A stretch of DNA of 37,458 nucleotides from the NCBI GenBank assembly GCA_021782655.1, contig JAJXUT010000013.1, positions 1 to 37,458 on the forward strand, given 5' to 3'. A model generated the notes under the pieces. It was not told where the DNA came from. It did not search any database and was given only the letters and a program-made list of their open reading frames with translations. The stretch is from Deltaproteobacteria bacterium (GTDB lineage: Bacteria > Desulfobacterota > Desulfobulbia > Desulfobulbales > VMSU01). Shown here in pieces: positions 1 to 8,335 of this stretch; position 1 is the stretch's first letter; each line of letters starts with the position of its first letter. Made by a program: the position numbers and the translations under genes.

Positions 1-188
1 AGGAGACCCCGCTTGAGCTGATCCGCAGCCTCAAGCCCGACCTCCTAGTCAAGGGCGCCGACTGGCCACTCGACCGGATCGTGGGGGCGCCCGAGGTCTT
101 GGCCCGAGGCGGCCAGGTGGCCGCCATCCCCATGGCACCAGGCTTCTCGACCACCGGAATGATCCAGCGGATTCGCGGCCAGGATTGA
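1..188 (+). CDS. rfaE2: D-glycero-beta-D-manno-heptose 1-phosphate adenylyltransferase, C-terminal part (5' end outside window)
   Basis: The first complete codon begins at base 3 and the frame ends at TGA 186-188, leaving 61 residues. The peptide has the C-terminal signature of the RfaE domain II/HldE nucleotidyltransferase family: PLELI, KPDLLVKGADW, IVGA, RGGQV and a final FSTTGMIQRI. In the family this enzyme adenylylates heptose 1-phosphate in the cytoplasm to make ADP-heptose for the lipopolysaccharide inner core, which agrees with a Gram-negative host. Because the 5' part is missing I cannot tell whether it is a stand-alone transferase (rfaE2) or the end of a bifunctional kinase/transferase (hldE). 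The family assignment is confident; the symbol is less so. Confidence 0.85.
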   Translation, partial: ETPLELIRSLKPDLLVKGADWPLDRIVGAPEVLARGGQVAAIPMAPGFSTTGMIQRIRGQD

Positions 189-344
189 GACCAGGCCGGG
201 CCAACGGCCATCACCGACAAGCTATTACAAGACCTGACCCCAAATTGGATTCCACGGCTGCCTTCCGGGAAAACCAACAAAAGCCGCGAAGATATCTAAT
301 TGATAATATTAAATATGTAGCAAAAATTACAAAATTCAGAACGA

Positions 345-358
345 GTTTTCCGGAAAAC
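345..358. promoter_or_regulatory. Perfect 14-bp palindrome, possible activator site
   Basis: GTTTTCCGGAAAAC is identical on both strands. It lies about 185 bp upstream of the -24 element at 541-542, within the range of upstream sites for sigma-54 enhancer-binding proteins. That it binds the PrsR-type regulator often linked to PEP-CTERM genes is inference only. Confidence 0.35.
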
Positions 359-539
359 CGGAGACAATCCGCCCAATTTCTCCCCGCTACCCGCCGCCTG
401 ACCGCCAAACCAGCCGCCCCGCCCTGGAAATGGGAGGGGCCGGCAAACAAAAGGTAAAATTTATTTTTTATGGCAGGGCAAGATGTTATTAGCCACTGCC
501 TCCCGTCTCGCCGGTTTCCGGTGCGTCACCTCCGCCTTC

Positions 540-555
540 TGGCACAAAAGCTGCT
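540..555 (+). promoter_or_regulatory. Sigma-54 (-24/-12) promoter of the PEP-CTERM gene
   Basis: TGGCACAAAAGCTGCT fits the RpoN consensus TGGCAC-N5-TTGCW with one mismatch (C for T in the -12 box) and exact GG-to-GC spacing of 12. The predicted start is near 567-568, giving a ~200 nt leader. Control of PEP-CTERM genes by RpoN with a PrsK/PrsR-type system is established in exosortase-bearing bacteria, so the context supports the call. Confidence 0.65.
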
Positions 556-769
556 TTGTAAGCTCTAAAAAGGGCTATTCTGCTCCAGAAATCTATAAAT
601 TATCTGTGGAGCGCAACAGGAAATACCTAACCGCCTTTCCCTCGCCGGGGAGGGATGCAACAACCTGAGAGAGAGGAGGTGCGACATAAAAATCAAGAAA
701 CGGGGCAAGCCGGATAAGCATCCGGTACTAAAGCAGGCAACAACAACTAAACAACCGGAGGGAATTAAA

Positions 770-1543
770 ATGAAAAAAACGTATTTCTTGGCAATGTTGG
801 GCGCTGCCACCCTGATGATGAGTCAACCGGCCTTTGCCAATACTTTTGCAAACGGCGGGTTTGAGAACGGAAACTTAAACGGGTGGAGCCAAGGGGGGGG
901 ATCTTGGTATGGAGGGTGGCCCCTTAATCCCGCCAACTACAACGGCGGCACACCCAACAATGCAATCGTTACCCCGGGTAATGATCCGATTGTGGGTGCA
1001 AACCTCAATCGGGTGCACAGTGGCAACTATTCCGTCCGGGTCAACGATTGGGTCAACGACTATTCGGTATCCACCATTTACCAGACAGTTACAAACTACA
1101 CCGACAGCCACATCTATTTTAATTGGGCCGCTGTTCTGCAGGGATCACATGGATTGACTAATTCCGACAACTTGACCTTGACCCTGAAGGATGACACCCA
1201 AGGCGACACCCTGGTTAACAGATCATACAGTTCCGCCAGCGCTGCTGGCACCAACCTTTTTAATCATTTTTACTCCAACGGGTATTATGGCGGCAATTGG
1301 TATTATACTTCGTGGCAGACTGAGGACCTAGACGTTTCCGCCCGTGCAGGTGACACCTTCACCCTATCGCTACTCGCCTCAGACTGCCCCTATGGCGGCC
1401 ACGCCGGGTATGTTTATCTTGACGGCTTCGGGAGCCAGATCACCCCTCCTGGCCCCAGCCCCACCCCTGAGCCCGCCACCATGCTGCTCATGGGCACCGG
1501 CCTGGCTGGCCTGATCGGGGCCAAAAGGAGGAAGAAGGCCTAA
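770..1543 (+). CDS. PEP-CTERM sorting domain surface protein
   Basis: The 257-residue protein begins with a typical Sec signal peptide (charged MKK, hydrophobic core, AFA cleavage motif near residue 23) and ends, at 233-257, with a PEP-CTERM tripartite signal: PEPAT, a hydrophobic segment MLLMGTGLAGLIG and a basic tail AKRRKKA. Exosortase/EpsH-type enzymes process such proteins for surface or matrix attachment. The central part is rich in Gly, Asn, Trp and Tyr (NGGFENGNLNGW at the start) and looks like an all-beta, carbohydrate-binding-like extracellular domain, with one visible Cys; no catalytic motif is seen. A GGAGGG ribosome site stands just before the ATG. Base composition is less GC-rich than neighbouring housekeeping genes. 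It appears monocistronic, between a sigma-54 promoter and a strong terminator. Exact function unknown; a role in biofilm or floc matrix is inference. Confidence 0.85.
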   Translation: MKKTYFLAMLGAATLMMSQPAFANTFANGGFENGNLNGWSQGGGSWYGGWPLNPANYNGGTPNNAIVTPGNDPIVGANLNRVHSGNYSVRVNDWVNDYSVSTIYQTVTNYTDSHIYFNWAAVLQGSHGLTNSDNLTLTLKDDTQGDTLVNRSYSSASAAGTNLFNHFYSNGYYGGNWYYTSWQTEDLDVSARAGDTFTLSLLASDCPYGGHAGYVYLDGFGSQITPPGPSPTPEPATMLLMGTGLAGLIGAKRRKKA

Positions 1544-1571
1544 CTCCCCCAGGAATCCCAGTTATAAACCC

Positions 1572-1616
1572 AAAAACAACGGGCGGCGGACAAGTTGTCC
1601 GCCGCCCGTTGTTTTT
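1572..1616 (+). terminator. Rho-independent terminator of the PEP-CTERM gene
   Basis: A 45-base perfect inverted repeat centred on G1594 (arms of 22, GC-rich core GGGCGGCGGACAA and complement) ends in a run of five T. The A-run on the other flank means it could work in both directions. Confidence 0.9.
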
Positions 1617-1686
1617 AACCCGACAAGGCAGCATGCCCCCCAATCCCCTGTGCTTGCCCGGCCCTGAACAGCTTCTCATTTTTTGC

Positions 1687-1715
1687 TTGACAATTACCGC
1701 GCCCCTTTTTATGGT
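1687..1715 (+). promoter_or_regulatory. Sigma-70 type promoter of sat
   Basis: TTGACA at 1687-1692, a 17-bp spacer and TATGGT at 1710-1715. The predicted start near 1722 leaves a leader of about 85 nt before the sat ATG. Perfect -35, 4/6 in the -10 and optimal spacing, in a 260-bp non-coding gap. Confidence 0.6.
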
Positions 1716-1807
1716 CACTTACCTTTGAAAATCCACATCAAGTACGGTGAGTTCCGCCATACTTTTTTTGTCATTCATCCACACAATTCCAAAGAGGAGA
1801 CCGAACA

Positions 1808-3085
1808 ATGTCCAAGTTAGTAGCACCACACGGAGGCAAGGGGTTGGTTTGCTGCCTGCTGCACGGCAACGAGTTGAACGCCGAGAAGGAAAAGGCCAAG
1901 GGCATGAAGAAGATCCAGATCAGCGCCCGGGCCAAGGGCGACCTGATCATGATGGGCATCGGCGGCTTCAGCCCGCTCTCCGGCTTCATGACCAAGGCGG
2001 ATTGGAAGGGCGTGTGCGAGAAGTTCCAGATGGCGGACGGCACCTTCTGGCCGGTTCCCGTCACCCTGGACTGCGCCAAGGCCGATGCCAGCGCCATCAA
2101 GGTTGGCGACGAGATCGCCCTGGAAAACGAAGGCACCATCTATGCCACCATGAAGGTCACCGAGAAGTTCGAGATGACCGAGGCCGACAAGAAGTGGGAG
2201 TGCGAGAAGGTCTTCAAGGGCGAGGGCGAGGAATCCGCCGACGACAAGTTCTGGAAGATCGCCCTGGAAGATCATCCGGGCGTCAAGATGGTCATGGCCC
2301 AGAAGGAGTTCAATCTGGCCGGGCCGGTCAAGGTGCTGTCCGAGGGTGAGTATCCCGAAAAGTACAAGGGCGTTTACCTGACCCCGACGGAAGTCCGCGC
2401 CATGTTCGACGAGCGTGGCTGGGCCGATGTCGCCGCCCTCCAGCTCCGCAACCCCATGCACCGCTCCCACGAGTTCCTGGCCAAGATCGCCATCGAGGTG
2501 TGCGACGGCGTCCTGATCCACTCCTTGATCGGCAACCTGAAGAAGGGCGACATCCCCGCCGAAGTCCGGGTCAAGGCCATCGACTGCTTAGTCGAGCACT
2601 ACTTCGTGAAGGACAACGTCATCCAGGCCGGGTATCCGCTCGACATGCGTTACGCCGGCCCCCGCGAGGCCCTGCTGCACGCCACCTTCCGCCAGAACTA
2701 CGGGGTCAACAAGATGATCATTGGCCGCGACCATGCCGGCGTGGGTGACTTCTACGGCCTGTTCGAGGCCCAGACCATCTTCGACAAGATCCCCACCAAC
2801 CTGCCGGAAGGCAAGGCCTTGAAGTGCATGCCGCTCAAGATCGACTGGACCTTCTACTGCCACAAGTGCGACGGCATGGCCTCACTGCGCACCTGCCCGC
2901 ACAGCAAGGAAGACCGGGTCATCCTCTCCGGCACCAAGCTGCGCAAGGCCCTGTCCGAGGGCGCCGAGATCGTGCCCCACTTCGGGCGCGACGAGGTGCT
3001 GGTGATCCTGAAGGAGTACTACCAGGGTCTGACCGAGAAGGTCGAGGTCAAGATGCAGGGCGCCGCCTCCGGCGCCAAGATGTAA
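1808..3085 (+). CDS. sat: Sulfate adenylyltransferase (ATP sulfurylase)
   Basis: The 425-residue protein is the homo-oligomeric ATP sulfurylase of dissimilatory sulfur metabolizers: ATP + sulfate = APS + pyrophosphate, in the cytoplasm. Visible motifs are the nucleotide-binding R214-N-P-M-H218-R-S-H221 with its HxxH, GRDHAG at 306-311, and a zinc-binding set C351, C354, C363, H365. Length matches the family and no APS-kinase domain is attached. An AGAGGAG ribosome site precedes the ATG. It is flanked by its own promoter and terminator, so it is monocistronic here; aprAB, qmo and dsr genes are not in the window. The enzyme can run toward APS for sulfate reduction or toward ATP during sulfur oxidation/disproportionation; the sequence does not decide which. 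Confidence 0.96.
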   Translation: MSKLVAPHGGKGLVCCLLHGNELNAEKEKAKGMKKIQISARAKGDLIMMGIGGFSPLSGFMTKADWKGVCEKFQMADGTFWPVPVTLDCAKADASAIKVGDEIALENEGTIYATMKVTEKFEMTEADKKWECEKVFKGEGEESADDKFWKIALEDHPGVKMVMAQKEFNLAGPVKVLSEGEYPEKYKGVYLTPTEVRAMFDERGWADVAALQLRNPMHRSHEFLAKIAIEVCDGVLIHSLIGNLKKGDIPAEVRVKAIDCLVEHYFVKDNVIQAGYPLDMRYAGPREALLHATFRQNYGVNKMIIGRDHAGVGDFYGLFEAQTIFDKIPTNLPEGKALKCMPLKIDWTFYCHKCDGMASLRTCPHSKEDRVILSGTKLRKALSEGAEIVPHFGRDEVLVILKEYYQGLTEKVEVKMQGAASGAKM

Positions 3086-3109
3086 GCGCGTTAACCTCAT
3101 TAGTTGCCC

Positions 3110-3147
3110 AAAAAGGGGATGCCCAGCCGGGTATCCCCTTTTTTTTT
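3110..3147 (+). terminator. Rho-independent terminator of sat
   Basis: AAAAAGGGGAT (3110-3120) pairs with ATCCCCTTTTT (3133-3143) around a 12-base loop, followed by a T-run to 3147. Confidence 0.9.
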
Positions 3148-3209
3148 GTGGGCGAGGCGCCGGTCAAGGCTCCGCCGCTCCTGGCAACAACCAGAATGGA
3201 AAAACAGCA

Positions 3210-4286
3210 ATGAAACAGTTGCAAGTCGGCCTCGGCGACCGTTCCTATCCCATCTTGATCGACCACGGCCTCATGGCCGACATCGGCCCCCAGCTTAAAG
3301 AACGGGGCATTGCCAAACGCTTCGTGGTGGTGGCCGACGACAGCGTCGCCGCCCTGCACAGCCAGCCGCTGATCGCCTCCCTAACCCAGGTCGGGCTCAA
3401 CCCGGAGCTGCTCACCTTCCCCGCCGGCGAGGCGAGCAAGAACCTGGCCACGATAGCCGGGCTCGCCAGCCGTCTCGCCCGGCTGGGGGTGGATCGCAAG
3501 GACGGCCTGATCGCCTTGGGCGGCGGGGTGACCGGCGACCTCACCGGCTTTCTCGCCGCCTCCTACATGCGGGGCATCCCCTTCGTCCAGGTGCCCACCA
3601 CCCTGCTGGCCCAGGTGGACAGCTCGGTAGGCGGCAAGACCGGGGTCGATCTGCCGGAGGGCAAGAACCTGGTGGGGGCCTTCTACCAGCCGCGGGCGGT
3701 CTATATCGACCCCCTGGCCCTGCGCTCCCTGCCCGCCGCCGAACTGCTAAACGGCATCGCCGAGGTCATCAAGTACGGGGTGATCCGCGACCCTGGCTTC
3801 TTCGCCTGGCTGGAAGGAAAAAGACCCGCCATCCTGGCCCTGGAACGGGAGACCATCGAGCGGATGATCGAGATCTGCTGCGCCATCAAGGCGGAGGTGG
3901 TGGCCGACGACGAACGGGAATCGGGGCTCCGGAGAATCCTGAACTTCGGCCACACCATCGGCCATGCGGTGGAGGCCGACTCCCGCTACCGGCTGGCCCA
4001 CGGCTCGGCGGTGGCCATCGGCATGGTGGCGGCCAGCCAGCTAGCGGTGGCCAAGGGGATGCTGGCACCCGCCGAGGCCAGCCGCATCACGACCCTAATC
4101 CGCGCCTTCGGGCTGCCCACCGCCATCCCCGCCACCGCCGAACCCGCGGACCTCAAGGCCTATCTGCGAACCGACAAGAAGACGGTGGACGGGCGACCCT
4201 TCTTCGTCCTGCCCACCGCCATCGGCCAGGTGGAGATCACCGACCAGGTGAGCGAGAAACAGATCGACCAGGTGCTGACCTCCTAG
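3210..4286 (+). CDS. aroB: 3-dehydroquinate synthase
   Basis: The 358-residue protein converts DAHP to 3-dehydroquinate, the second step of the shikimate pathway, using NAD and a divalent metal. Family motifs are clear: NAD-binding GGGVTGD near residue 104, the QVPTTLLAQVDSSVGGKTG segment, EVIKYG with a metal-ligand Glu, and NFGHTIGHAVE with metal-ligand His residues. Length is usual. The ATG at 3210 starts the expected MKQLQVGLGDRSYPI beta strand; the upstream ribosome site is weak. The gene lies about 60 bp after the sat terminator and about 70 bp before the promoter of the next operon. Confidence 0.96.
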   Translation: MKQLQVGLGDRSYPILIDHGLMADIGPQLKERGIAKRFVVVADDSVAALHSQPLIASLTQVGLNPELLTFPAGEASKNLATIAGLASRLARLGVDRKDGLIALGGGVTGDLTGFLAASYMRGIPFVQVPTTLLAQVDSSVGGKTGVDLPEGKNLVGAFYQPRAVYIDPLALRSLPAAELLNGIAEVIKYGVIRDPGFFAWLEGKRPAILALERETIERMIEICCAIKAEVVADDERESGLRRILNFGHTIGHAVEADSRYRLAHGSAVAIGMVAASQLAVAKGMLAPAEASRITTLIRAFGLPTAIPATAEPADLKAYLRTDKKTVDGRPFFVLPTAIGQVEITDQVSEKQIDQVLTS

Positions 4287-4355
4287 CCATCCGCCAGCCC
4301 CCGCCCCGGCCTCCCGCCCAAGGCCCCATTACGGCTTTTTGCCCGGCTATCGCCC

Positions 4356-4384
4356 TTGGCATTTTGCTTCAAGTTGGTTATGGT
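4356..4384 (+). promoter_or_regulatory. Sigma-70 type promoter of xseB-ispA-dxs
   Basis: TTGGCA (4356-4361), a 17-bp spacer and TATGGT (4379-4384), in the 148-bp gap after aroB. The same TATGGT and 17-bp spacing occur in the sat promoter. The predicted start is near 4391, about 45 nt before the GTG of xseB. Confidence 0.5.
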
Positions 4385-4434
4385 GCGCCAGGCTGAATTT
4401 ATCTTCCCCGCCTCAAGCAAGGGCGAACCGACAC

Positions 4435-4668
4435 GTGAGCAAACCCACCTTTGAAGAGAACCTGGAGCGACTGGAGCAGATCACCAGGGAGATGGAGAGC
4501 GGCGACTTGAGCCTGGAGGCCTCGCTCAAGAAATTCGACGAGGGGATGCGGCTGACCGAGCTGTGCGGCAAAAAGCTTGACGAGGCCCAGCGGCGGGTCG
4601 ATATTCTGCTCAAGCGAGACGGCGGCCTCGCCCCCGAGTCCTTCGACGATTCACCATCCGAGTCTTAA
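4435..4668 (+). CDS. xseB: Exodeoxyribonuclease VII small subunit
   Basis: The product is 77 residues from a GTG start at 4435. The frame stays open to an ATG at 4339, but family resemblance begins only at VSKPTFEENLERLEQI, and starting upstream would add about 32 unrelated residues that run across the predicted promoter. The sequence has the XseB helical signature: F-E-x-x-L-x-x-LE-x-I, the MESGDLSLEASLKKFDEGM core and a C-terminal coiled helix LDEAQRRVDIL. XseB binds the large subunit XseA to form the single-strand exonuclease VII; xseA is not in the window. It lies three bases before ispA, a common xseB-ispA-dxs arrangement. Confidence 0.9.
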   Translation: MSKPTFEENLERLEQITREMESGDLSLEASLKKFDEGMRLTELCGKKLDEAQRRVDILLKRDGGLAPESFDDSPSES

Positions 4669-4671
4669 ACG

Positions 4672-5568
4672 ATGGACATCAAGACCTACCTCGCCAGTCG
4701 GCGGCAACTGGTGGACGACACCTTGACGCAGCTGCTGCCGCAGCCAGGCAACCAGCTCGACCGCCATGTCGAATCGATGAACTACAGCCTGCAAGCGGGT
4801 GGCAAACGGGTGCGGCCCATCCTCTGCATGGCCGCCGCCGAGGCCCTGCTGGGCCGGGAACTTGGCCCCCGGCTCCTGCCCGTGGCCTGCGCCCTGGAGT
4901 GCATCCACACCTATTCCCTGATCCACGACGACCTGCCGGCCATGGATAACGACGCCCTGCGGCGCGGCCAGCCGACCAATCACATGATCTACGGCGAGGC
5001 CGGGGCCATCCTGGCCGGGGACGGGCTGTTGACCTTCGCCTTCGAGCTGTTGAGCCGCGACGACACCCCCGACCTGCTGCCCGCCGGCGGACGGCTCCGC
5101 CTCATCCAGCTGCTGGCCCAGGCCATCGGCCCCCTGGGCATGGTGGGGGGCCAGGCCCTGGACATGGCGGCGGAAGACCGACCCGTCTCCCTCGCCGAGT
5201 TACAGATGATTCACCGCTGCAAGACCGGGGCGCTGATCACCGCCTCGGTGCAGACCGGCGCCGTCCTCGGCCAGGCCTCGGAGCCCCAGTTCCAGGCCCT
5301 GACCGCCTACGCCGGGCATCTCGGCCTGGCCTTCCAGATCATCGACGACCTGCTGAACGTCGAGGGCACCCCCGAGCAGCTCGGCAAGGCGGCGGGCTCC
5401 GACGCCCACCACCGCAAGGCCACCTATCCCGCCCTGTTCGGGGTGGATGGCACCCGAAAACTGGCCCAGGAATCCATCCAGGCCGCCATCTCCGAACTGG
5501 CCGGCTTCGATCGGAACGCCGACCCGCTGCGGCACCTGGCTGAATACATTTACCGCCGCACCTACTGA
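4672..5568 (+). CDS. ispA: Polyprenyl (farnesyl/geranylgeranyl) diphosphate synthase
   Basis: The 298-residue trans-prenyltransferase condenses IPP with allylic diphosphates, most likely to the C15 or C20 product. The first aspartate-rich motif is D86-D-L-P-A-M-D92 and the second is D225-D-L-L-N; GGKRVRP near residue 43 binds substrate diphosphate. Length and the six-residue DDxxxxD spacing are typical of bacterial IspA. The ATG follows the xseB stop after three bases, so it is cotranscribed and probably translationally coupled. The exact chain length cannot be read with certainty from the sequence. Confidence 0.93.
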   Translation: MDIKTYLASRRQLVDDTLTQLLPQPGNQLDRHVESMNYSLQAGGKRVRPILCMAAAEALLGRELGPRLLPVACALECIHTYSLIHDDLPAMDNDALRRGQPTNHMIYGEAGAILAGDGLLTFAFELLSRDDTPDLLPAGGRLRLIQLLAQAIGPLGMVGGQALDMAAEDRPVSLAELQMIHRCKTGALITASVQTGAVLGQASEPQFQALTAYAGHLGLAFQIIDDLLNVEGTPEQLGKAAGSDAHHRKATYPALFGVDGTRKLAQESIQAAISELAGFDRNADPLRHLAEYIYRRTY

Positions 5569-5607
5569 CCGATCACCCCGCGGCCCGGCAAGGAAGATAG
5601 ACCCACC

Positions 5608-7497
5608 ATGACCAAACCCCCGCCCCTGCTCTCCACCATCGCCTCGCCGGCGGACTTGAAGAAGCTGCCCGAGGACCGCCTGCCGCAACTGGCCGGCGAG
5701 CTACGTCAGGAGATCATCGAGACCGTGGCCAGGGTGGGCGGCCATCTCGCCCCCTCCTTGGGGGTGGTGGAGCTGACCGTTGCCCTGCACTACGTGTTCA
5801 ACACCCCCGACGACAAGCTGATCTGGGACGTAGGTCACCAGTGCTACGCCCACAAGCTCTTGACCGGACGCCGGGGACGGTTCAAGAGCATCCGCCAACA
5901 TCAGGGGATCAGCGGCTTCCCCAAGCGCAAGGAGAGCCCCTACGACACCTTCGACACCGGCCACAGCAGCACCTCGATCTCGGCGGGCCTGGGGATCGCC
6001 TGCGCCAAGGCCCTCAAGGCCGACCGGCACAAGGTGATCGCGGTGATCGGCGACGGCTCCATGACCGGCGGCATGGCCTTCGAGGCCTTGAATCAGACCG
6101 GGCACCTGGGCCGGGACCTGATCGTCATCTTAAACGACAACGAGATGTCGATCTCGCCCAACGTCGGGGCGCTGTCCAGCTTCCTAAGCCGCAAGATGAC
6201 CGGGGCCACGGTGACCAGGCTCCGTAAGGAGATGGAAAACTTTCTAAAATCCTTCTCCCCCCTAGGCGAGAACATCTTGCAGATGTTAAAAAAGAGCGAG
6301 GGCAGCTTCAAGGGCTTCTTCACCCCGGGGATGCTGTTCGAGGCCTTAAAGTTCGACTACGTCGGCCCCATTCCCGGTCACGACCTGCCGGCCCTAATCG
6401 CCACCCTGCGCAACGTCAACCAGTTCTGCGACGGCCCCACCCTGATCCACGTCATCACCACCAAGGGCAAGGGCTACCCGCCCGCCGAGCAGCACCCCGA
6501 CGACTATCATGGACTCGGCCCCTTCGATCTGATAACCGGCCGCCCCCAGCCCGCGCCACCCGGCCCGCCCACCTACACCGCCGTCTTTGGCCAGACCCTG
6601 ACCCAGATGGCGGCGGTCGATCAGCGGATCGTGGCCATCACCGCCGCCATGCCGGCGGGCACCGGGCTAGTCAACTTCGCGGCCCAGTTCCCGGAGCGCT
6701 TCTTCGACGTGGGCATCGCCGAACAGCACGCCGTGACCTTCGCCGCCGGCCTGGCCACCGAGGGCATGCGTCCGGTGGTGGCCATCTACTCCACCTTCCT
6801 GCAACGCTCGCTGGATCAGATCATCCACGACGTCTGCCTGCCCAACCTGCCGGTCACCTTGGCCCTGGACCGGGCCGGGCTGGTGGGTGACGACGGCCCC
6901 ACCCACCACGGCGGCTTCGACCTCTCCTACCTGCGGATGATCCCCAACCTGGTGGTCATGGCCCCCAAGGACGAGGACGAACTCCGCCACCTCCTGCACA
7001 CCGCCTTGAGCCACCCAGGCCCCGCCGCCATCCGCTATCCCCGCGGCCAGGGGACGGGGGCGGAGCTGGCCGGGCCGCCGCGCGTCATCGCCATCGGCAA
7101 GGGTGAGGTGCTCAAGGAAGGCGACGAGGTCCTCTTGCTGCCGGTAGGCAACCTGGTACAGGCGGCGCTCAAGGCGGCGGAGATGCTGGCTCGGGAGGGA
7201 GTGAGGGCGGCGGTGTTAAACCCCAGGTTCGTCAAGCCGCTAGACGAGGAGCTGATCCTGACCTGGGCGGCCAAGACCGGCCACATGGTCACGGTGGAGG
7301 AGAACGTACGCCAGGGCGGCTTCGGAAGCGCGGTGCTGGAACTGTGCGCCGCCAGCAACCTCTCGGTCAAGGCCACCCTGCTTGGCCTGCCCGACCACTT
7401 TGTGGAGCAGGGCCCACAGGAGATACTGCGGCGGGAGGCCGGTCTTGACCCCGCCGCCATCGCCCAGGCGGCGCTCGCCCTGCTCGGACGGGGATAG
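5608..7497 (+). CDS. dxs: 1-deoxy-D-xylulose-5-phosphate synthase
   Basis: The 629-residue thiamin-diphosphate enzyme joins pyruvate and glyceraldehyde 3-phosphate to DXP, the entry step of the MEP isoprenoid pathway, and so feeds the neighbouring prenyl synthase. Visible features are the ThDP motif G148-D-G-S-M with the later N-D-N, the VGHQ(C)YAHKLLTGR segment, the pyrimidine-domain [13 protein letters not shown] with catalytic Glu372, and the C-terminal transketolase domain. Length is standard. An AGGAAG ribosome site stands upstream of the ATG. The gene ends five bases before the convergent receiver-PilZ gene; no terminator hairpin is visible between them. Confidence 0.96.
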   Translation: MTKPPPLLSTIASPADLKKLPEDRLPQLAGELRQEIIETVARVGGHLAPSLGVVELTVALHYVFNTPDDKLIWDVGHQCYAHKLLTGRRGRFKSIRQHQGISGFPKRKESPYDTFDTGHSSTSISAGLGIACAKALKADRHKVIAVIGDGSMTGGMAFEALNQTGHLGRDLIVILNDNEMSISPNVGALSSFLSRKMTGATVTRLRKEMENFLKSFSPLGENILQMLKKSEGSFKGFFTPGMLFEALKFDYVGPIPGHDLPALIATLRNVNQFCDGPTLIHVITTKGKGYPPAEQHPDDYHGLGPFDLITGRPQPAPPGPPTYTAVFGQTLTQMAAVDQRIVAITAAMPAGTGLVNFAAQFPERFFDVGIAEQHAVTFAAGLATEGMRPVVAIYSTFLQRSLDQIIHDVCLPNLPVTLALDRAGLVGDDGPTHHGGFDLSYLRMIPNLVVMAPKDEDELRHLLHTALSHPGPAAIRYPRGQGTGAELAGPPRVIAIGKGEVLKEGDEVLLLPVGNLVQAALKAAEMLAREGVRAAVLNPRFVKPLDEELILTWAAKTGHMVTVEENVRQGGFGSAVLELCAASNLSVKATLLGLPDHFVEQGPQEILRREAGLDPAAIAQAALALLGRG

Positions 7498-7502
7498 CCG
7501 AG

Positions 7503-8246
7503 TTAAGCGGACGGCGCTTGCCCCTCCTGGGCCTGGGCCAGGATCTGCTCCAGCCGCTCCTGCACCGGCCCGGAGAGTTGCAAGAATTTGAGCCCCAAGC
7601 GGATGAGCTTAGGGGTCTGATCCGGGTGCCGGTCGATGACCAGGAGGTTGGAGACCACCGCCCGGATCTCGCCCACCTGCACCGGCCCGTCCTCGCCGGC
7701 GAAGATCAGGGTCAGGATATAGGGATAGGCGCTGTTCAACTGCGGCTCCATCTCGAACTCACACAAGACCCCGCCCAGACTGATGTTCTGCACCGAGGCC
7801 TCCAGCCGCACCTGGCGCTGCTCGATGACCGACCGGGCATCAAGCAGGCTGTAGCGCTTGGCCTGACGCAGGGCGGCCGGACTGCACACCCGGTCGATGG
7901 CCTGGGCCAAGGCCTCCGCCGAACAGGGCAGGGCCAGATAGGCATTCCCGGCCAGTTCGGCGGCCAGCTCCAAATGCTCCCGCTGATCGTTGACCAACAG
8001 CAGGAAGGGAATGGCCGCCCCGTTGCCGCCGGCGGCGACCCGACGGCAGAAATCCAAGCCCTTCCGGTCGTGGATGTCCCAGCCGTAGAGGATCAGGTGC
8101 ACCGTGCTCCGGGCGATGATCCCCTTGGCCTGGCCGATGTCGACGGCCTCGGAGATCACCGCGTCGTTCAGACTGGACAGGATCCGGGCCTGGAGCACCC
8201 GGCGCATCATGTCGGATTCCTCAACGATAAGAATATGCCTGGCCAT
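7503..8246 (-). CDS. Degenerate receiver domain-PilZ domain protein
   Basis: The 247-residue protein has an N-terminal receiver-like fold (about 1-120: HILIVEES, acidic E9-E10) and a C-terminal PilZ domain (about 130-245). The phospho-acceptor position in LILYGW is Gly55 instead of Asp, and the usual Lys of the K-P turn is Leu (ALPC), so this is a pseudo-receiver that probably cannot be phosphorylated. The PilZ part keeps an RxxxR (RQAKR) and N-x-S-x-x-G (NISLGG), the two elements that hold cyclic di-GMP, with Asn for the usual Asp. It probably acts as a cytoplasmic c-di-GMP effector, perhaps for motility or exopolysaccharide; the target is unknown. It is convergent with dxs and divergent from the transporter. 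Confidence 0.8.
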   Translation of the reverse strand: MARHILIVEESDMMRRVLQARILSSLNDAVISEAVDIGQAKGIIARSTVHLILYGWDIHDRKGLDFCRRVAAGGNGAAIPFLLLVNDQREHLELAAELAGNAYLALPCSAEALAQAIDRVCSPAALRQAKRYSLLDARSVIEQRQVRLEASVQNISLGGVLCEFEMEPQLNSAYPYILTLIFAGEDGPVQVGEIRAVVSNLLVIDRHPDQTPKLIRLGLKFLQLSGPVQERLEQILAQAQEGQAPSA

Positions 8247-8306
8247 AACCCCTCCGCCTGGTTGTTCGCTTAACCGCGCCTAAACCGCCTTCCTCTCATG
8301 GTGGCA

Positions 8307-8320
8307 AAAATCACCCCTTT
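8307..8320. repeat. Small motif shared with the region upstream of the histidine kinase
   Basis: AAAATCACCCCTTT here is, on the opposite strand, AAAGGGGTGATTTT; 13 of these bases recur at 19725-19737. Both copies are in non-coding DNA just before a gene start and both sit in small inverted repeats. It could be a regulator site or chance. Confidence 0.3.
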
Positions 8321-8335
8321 TGGCCAGCGTTTTTA

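Larger units (their letters stand above)
189..769. other. 581-bp intergenic region: AT-rich segment, sigma-54 promoter and long leader of the PEP-CTERM gene
   Basis: There is no convincing coding frame here; the short open frames lack ribosome sites and family resemblance. Bases about 285-345 and 455-480 are clearly AT-rich against GC-rich surroundings. The region holds a perfect palindrome at 345-358, a sigma-54 type promoter at 540-555 and a transcribed leader of about 200 nt. In the leader a stable hairpin is visible at 638-655 (TCCCTC / GAGGGA, six-base loop), followed by a purine-rich GAGAGAGAGGAGG stretch at 668-679 that resembles a strong ribosome site but is not followed by a start codon at normal distance. 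Confidence 0.6.

Noticed and set aside
600-690. Cyclic di-GMP (GEMM) riboswitch in the leader of the PEP-CTERM gene
   Set aside because: The CGCA...hairpin...TGCG layout is suggestive, but the GEMM-I core (GCAAACC, GNRA loop, CGCAAAGCC) is missing and the closing helix is only four pairs.
4353-4372. Sigma-54 promoter before xseB (TTGGCATTTTGCTTC)
   Set aside because: The GG-to-GC distance is about 9, not 12; the sigma-70 reading of the same bases has correct spacing.
4339-4434. N-terminal extension of xseB from ATG 4339
   Set aside because: It has no homology and overlaps the predicted promoter; XseB proteins are about 75 residues.
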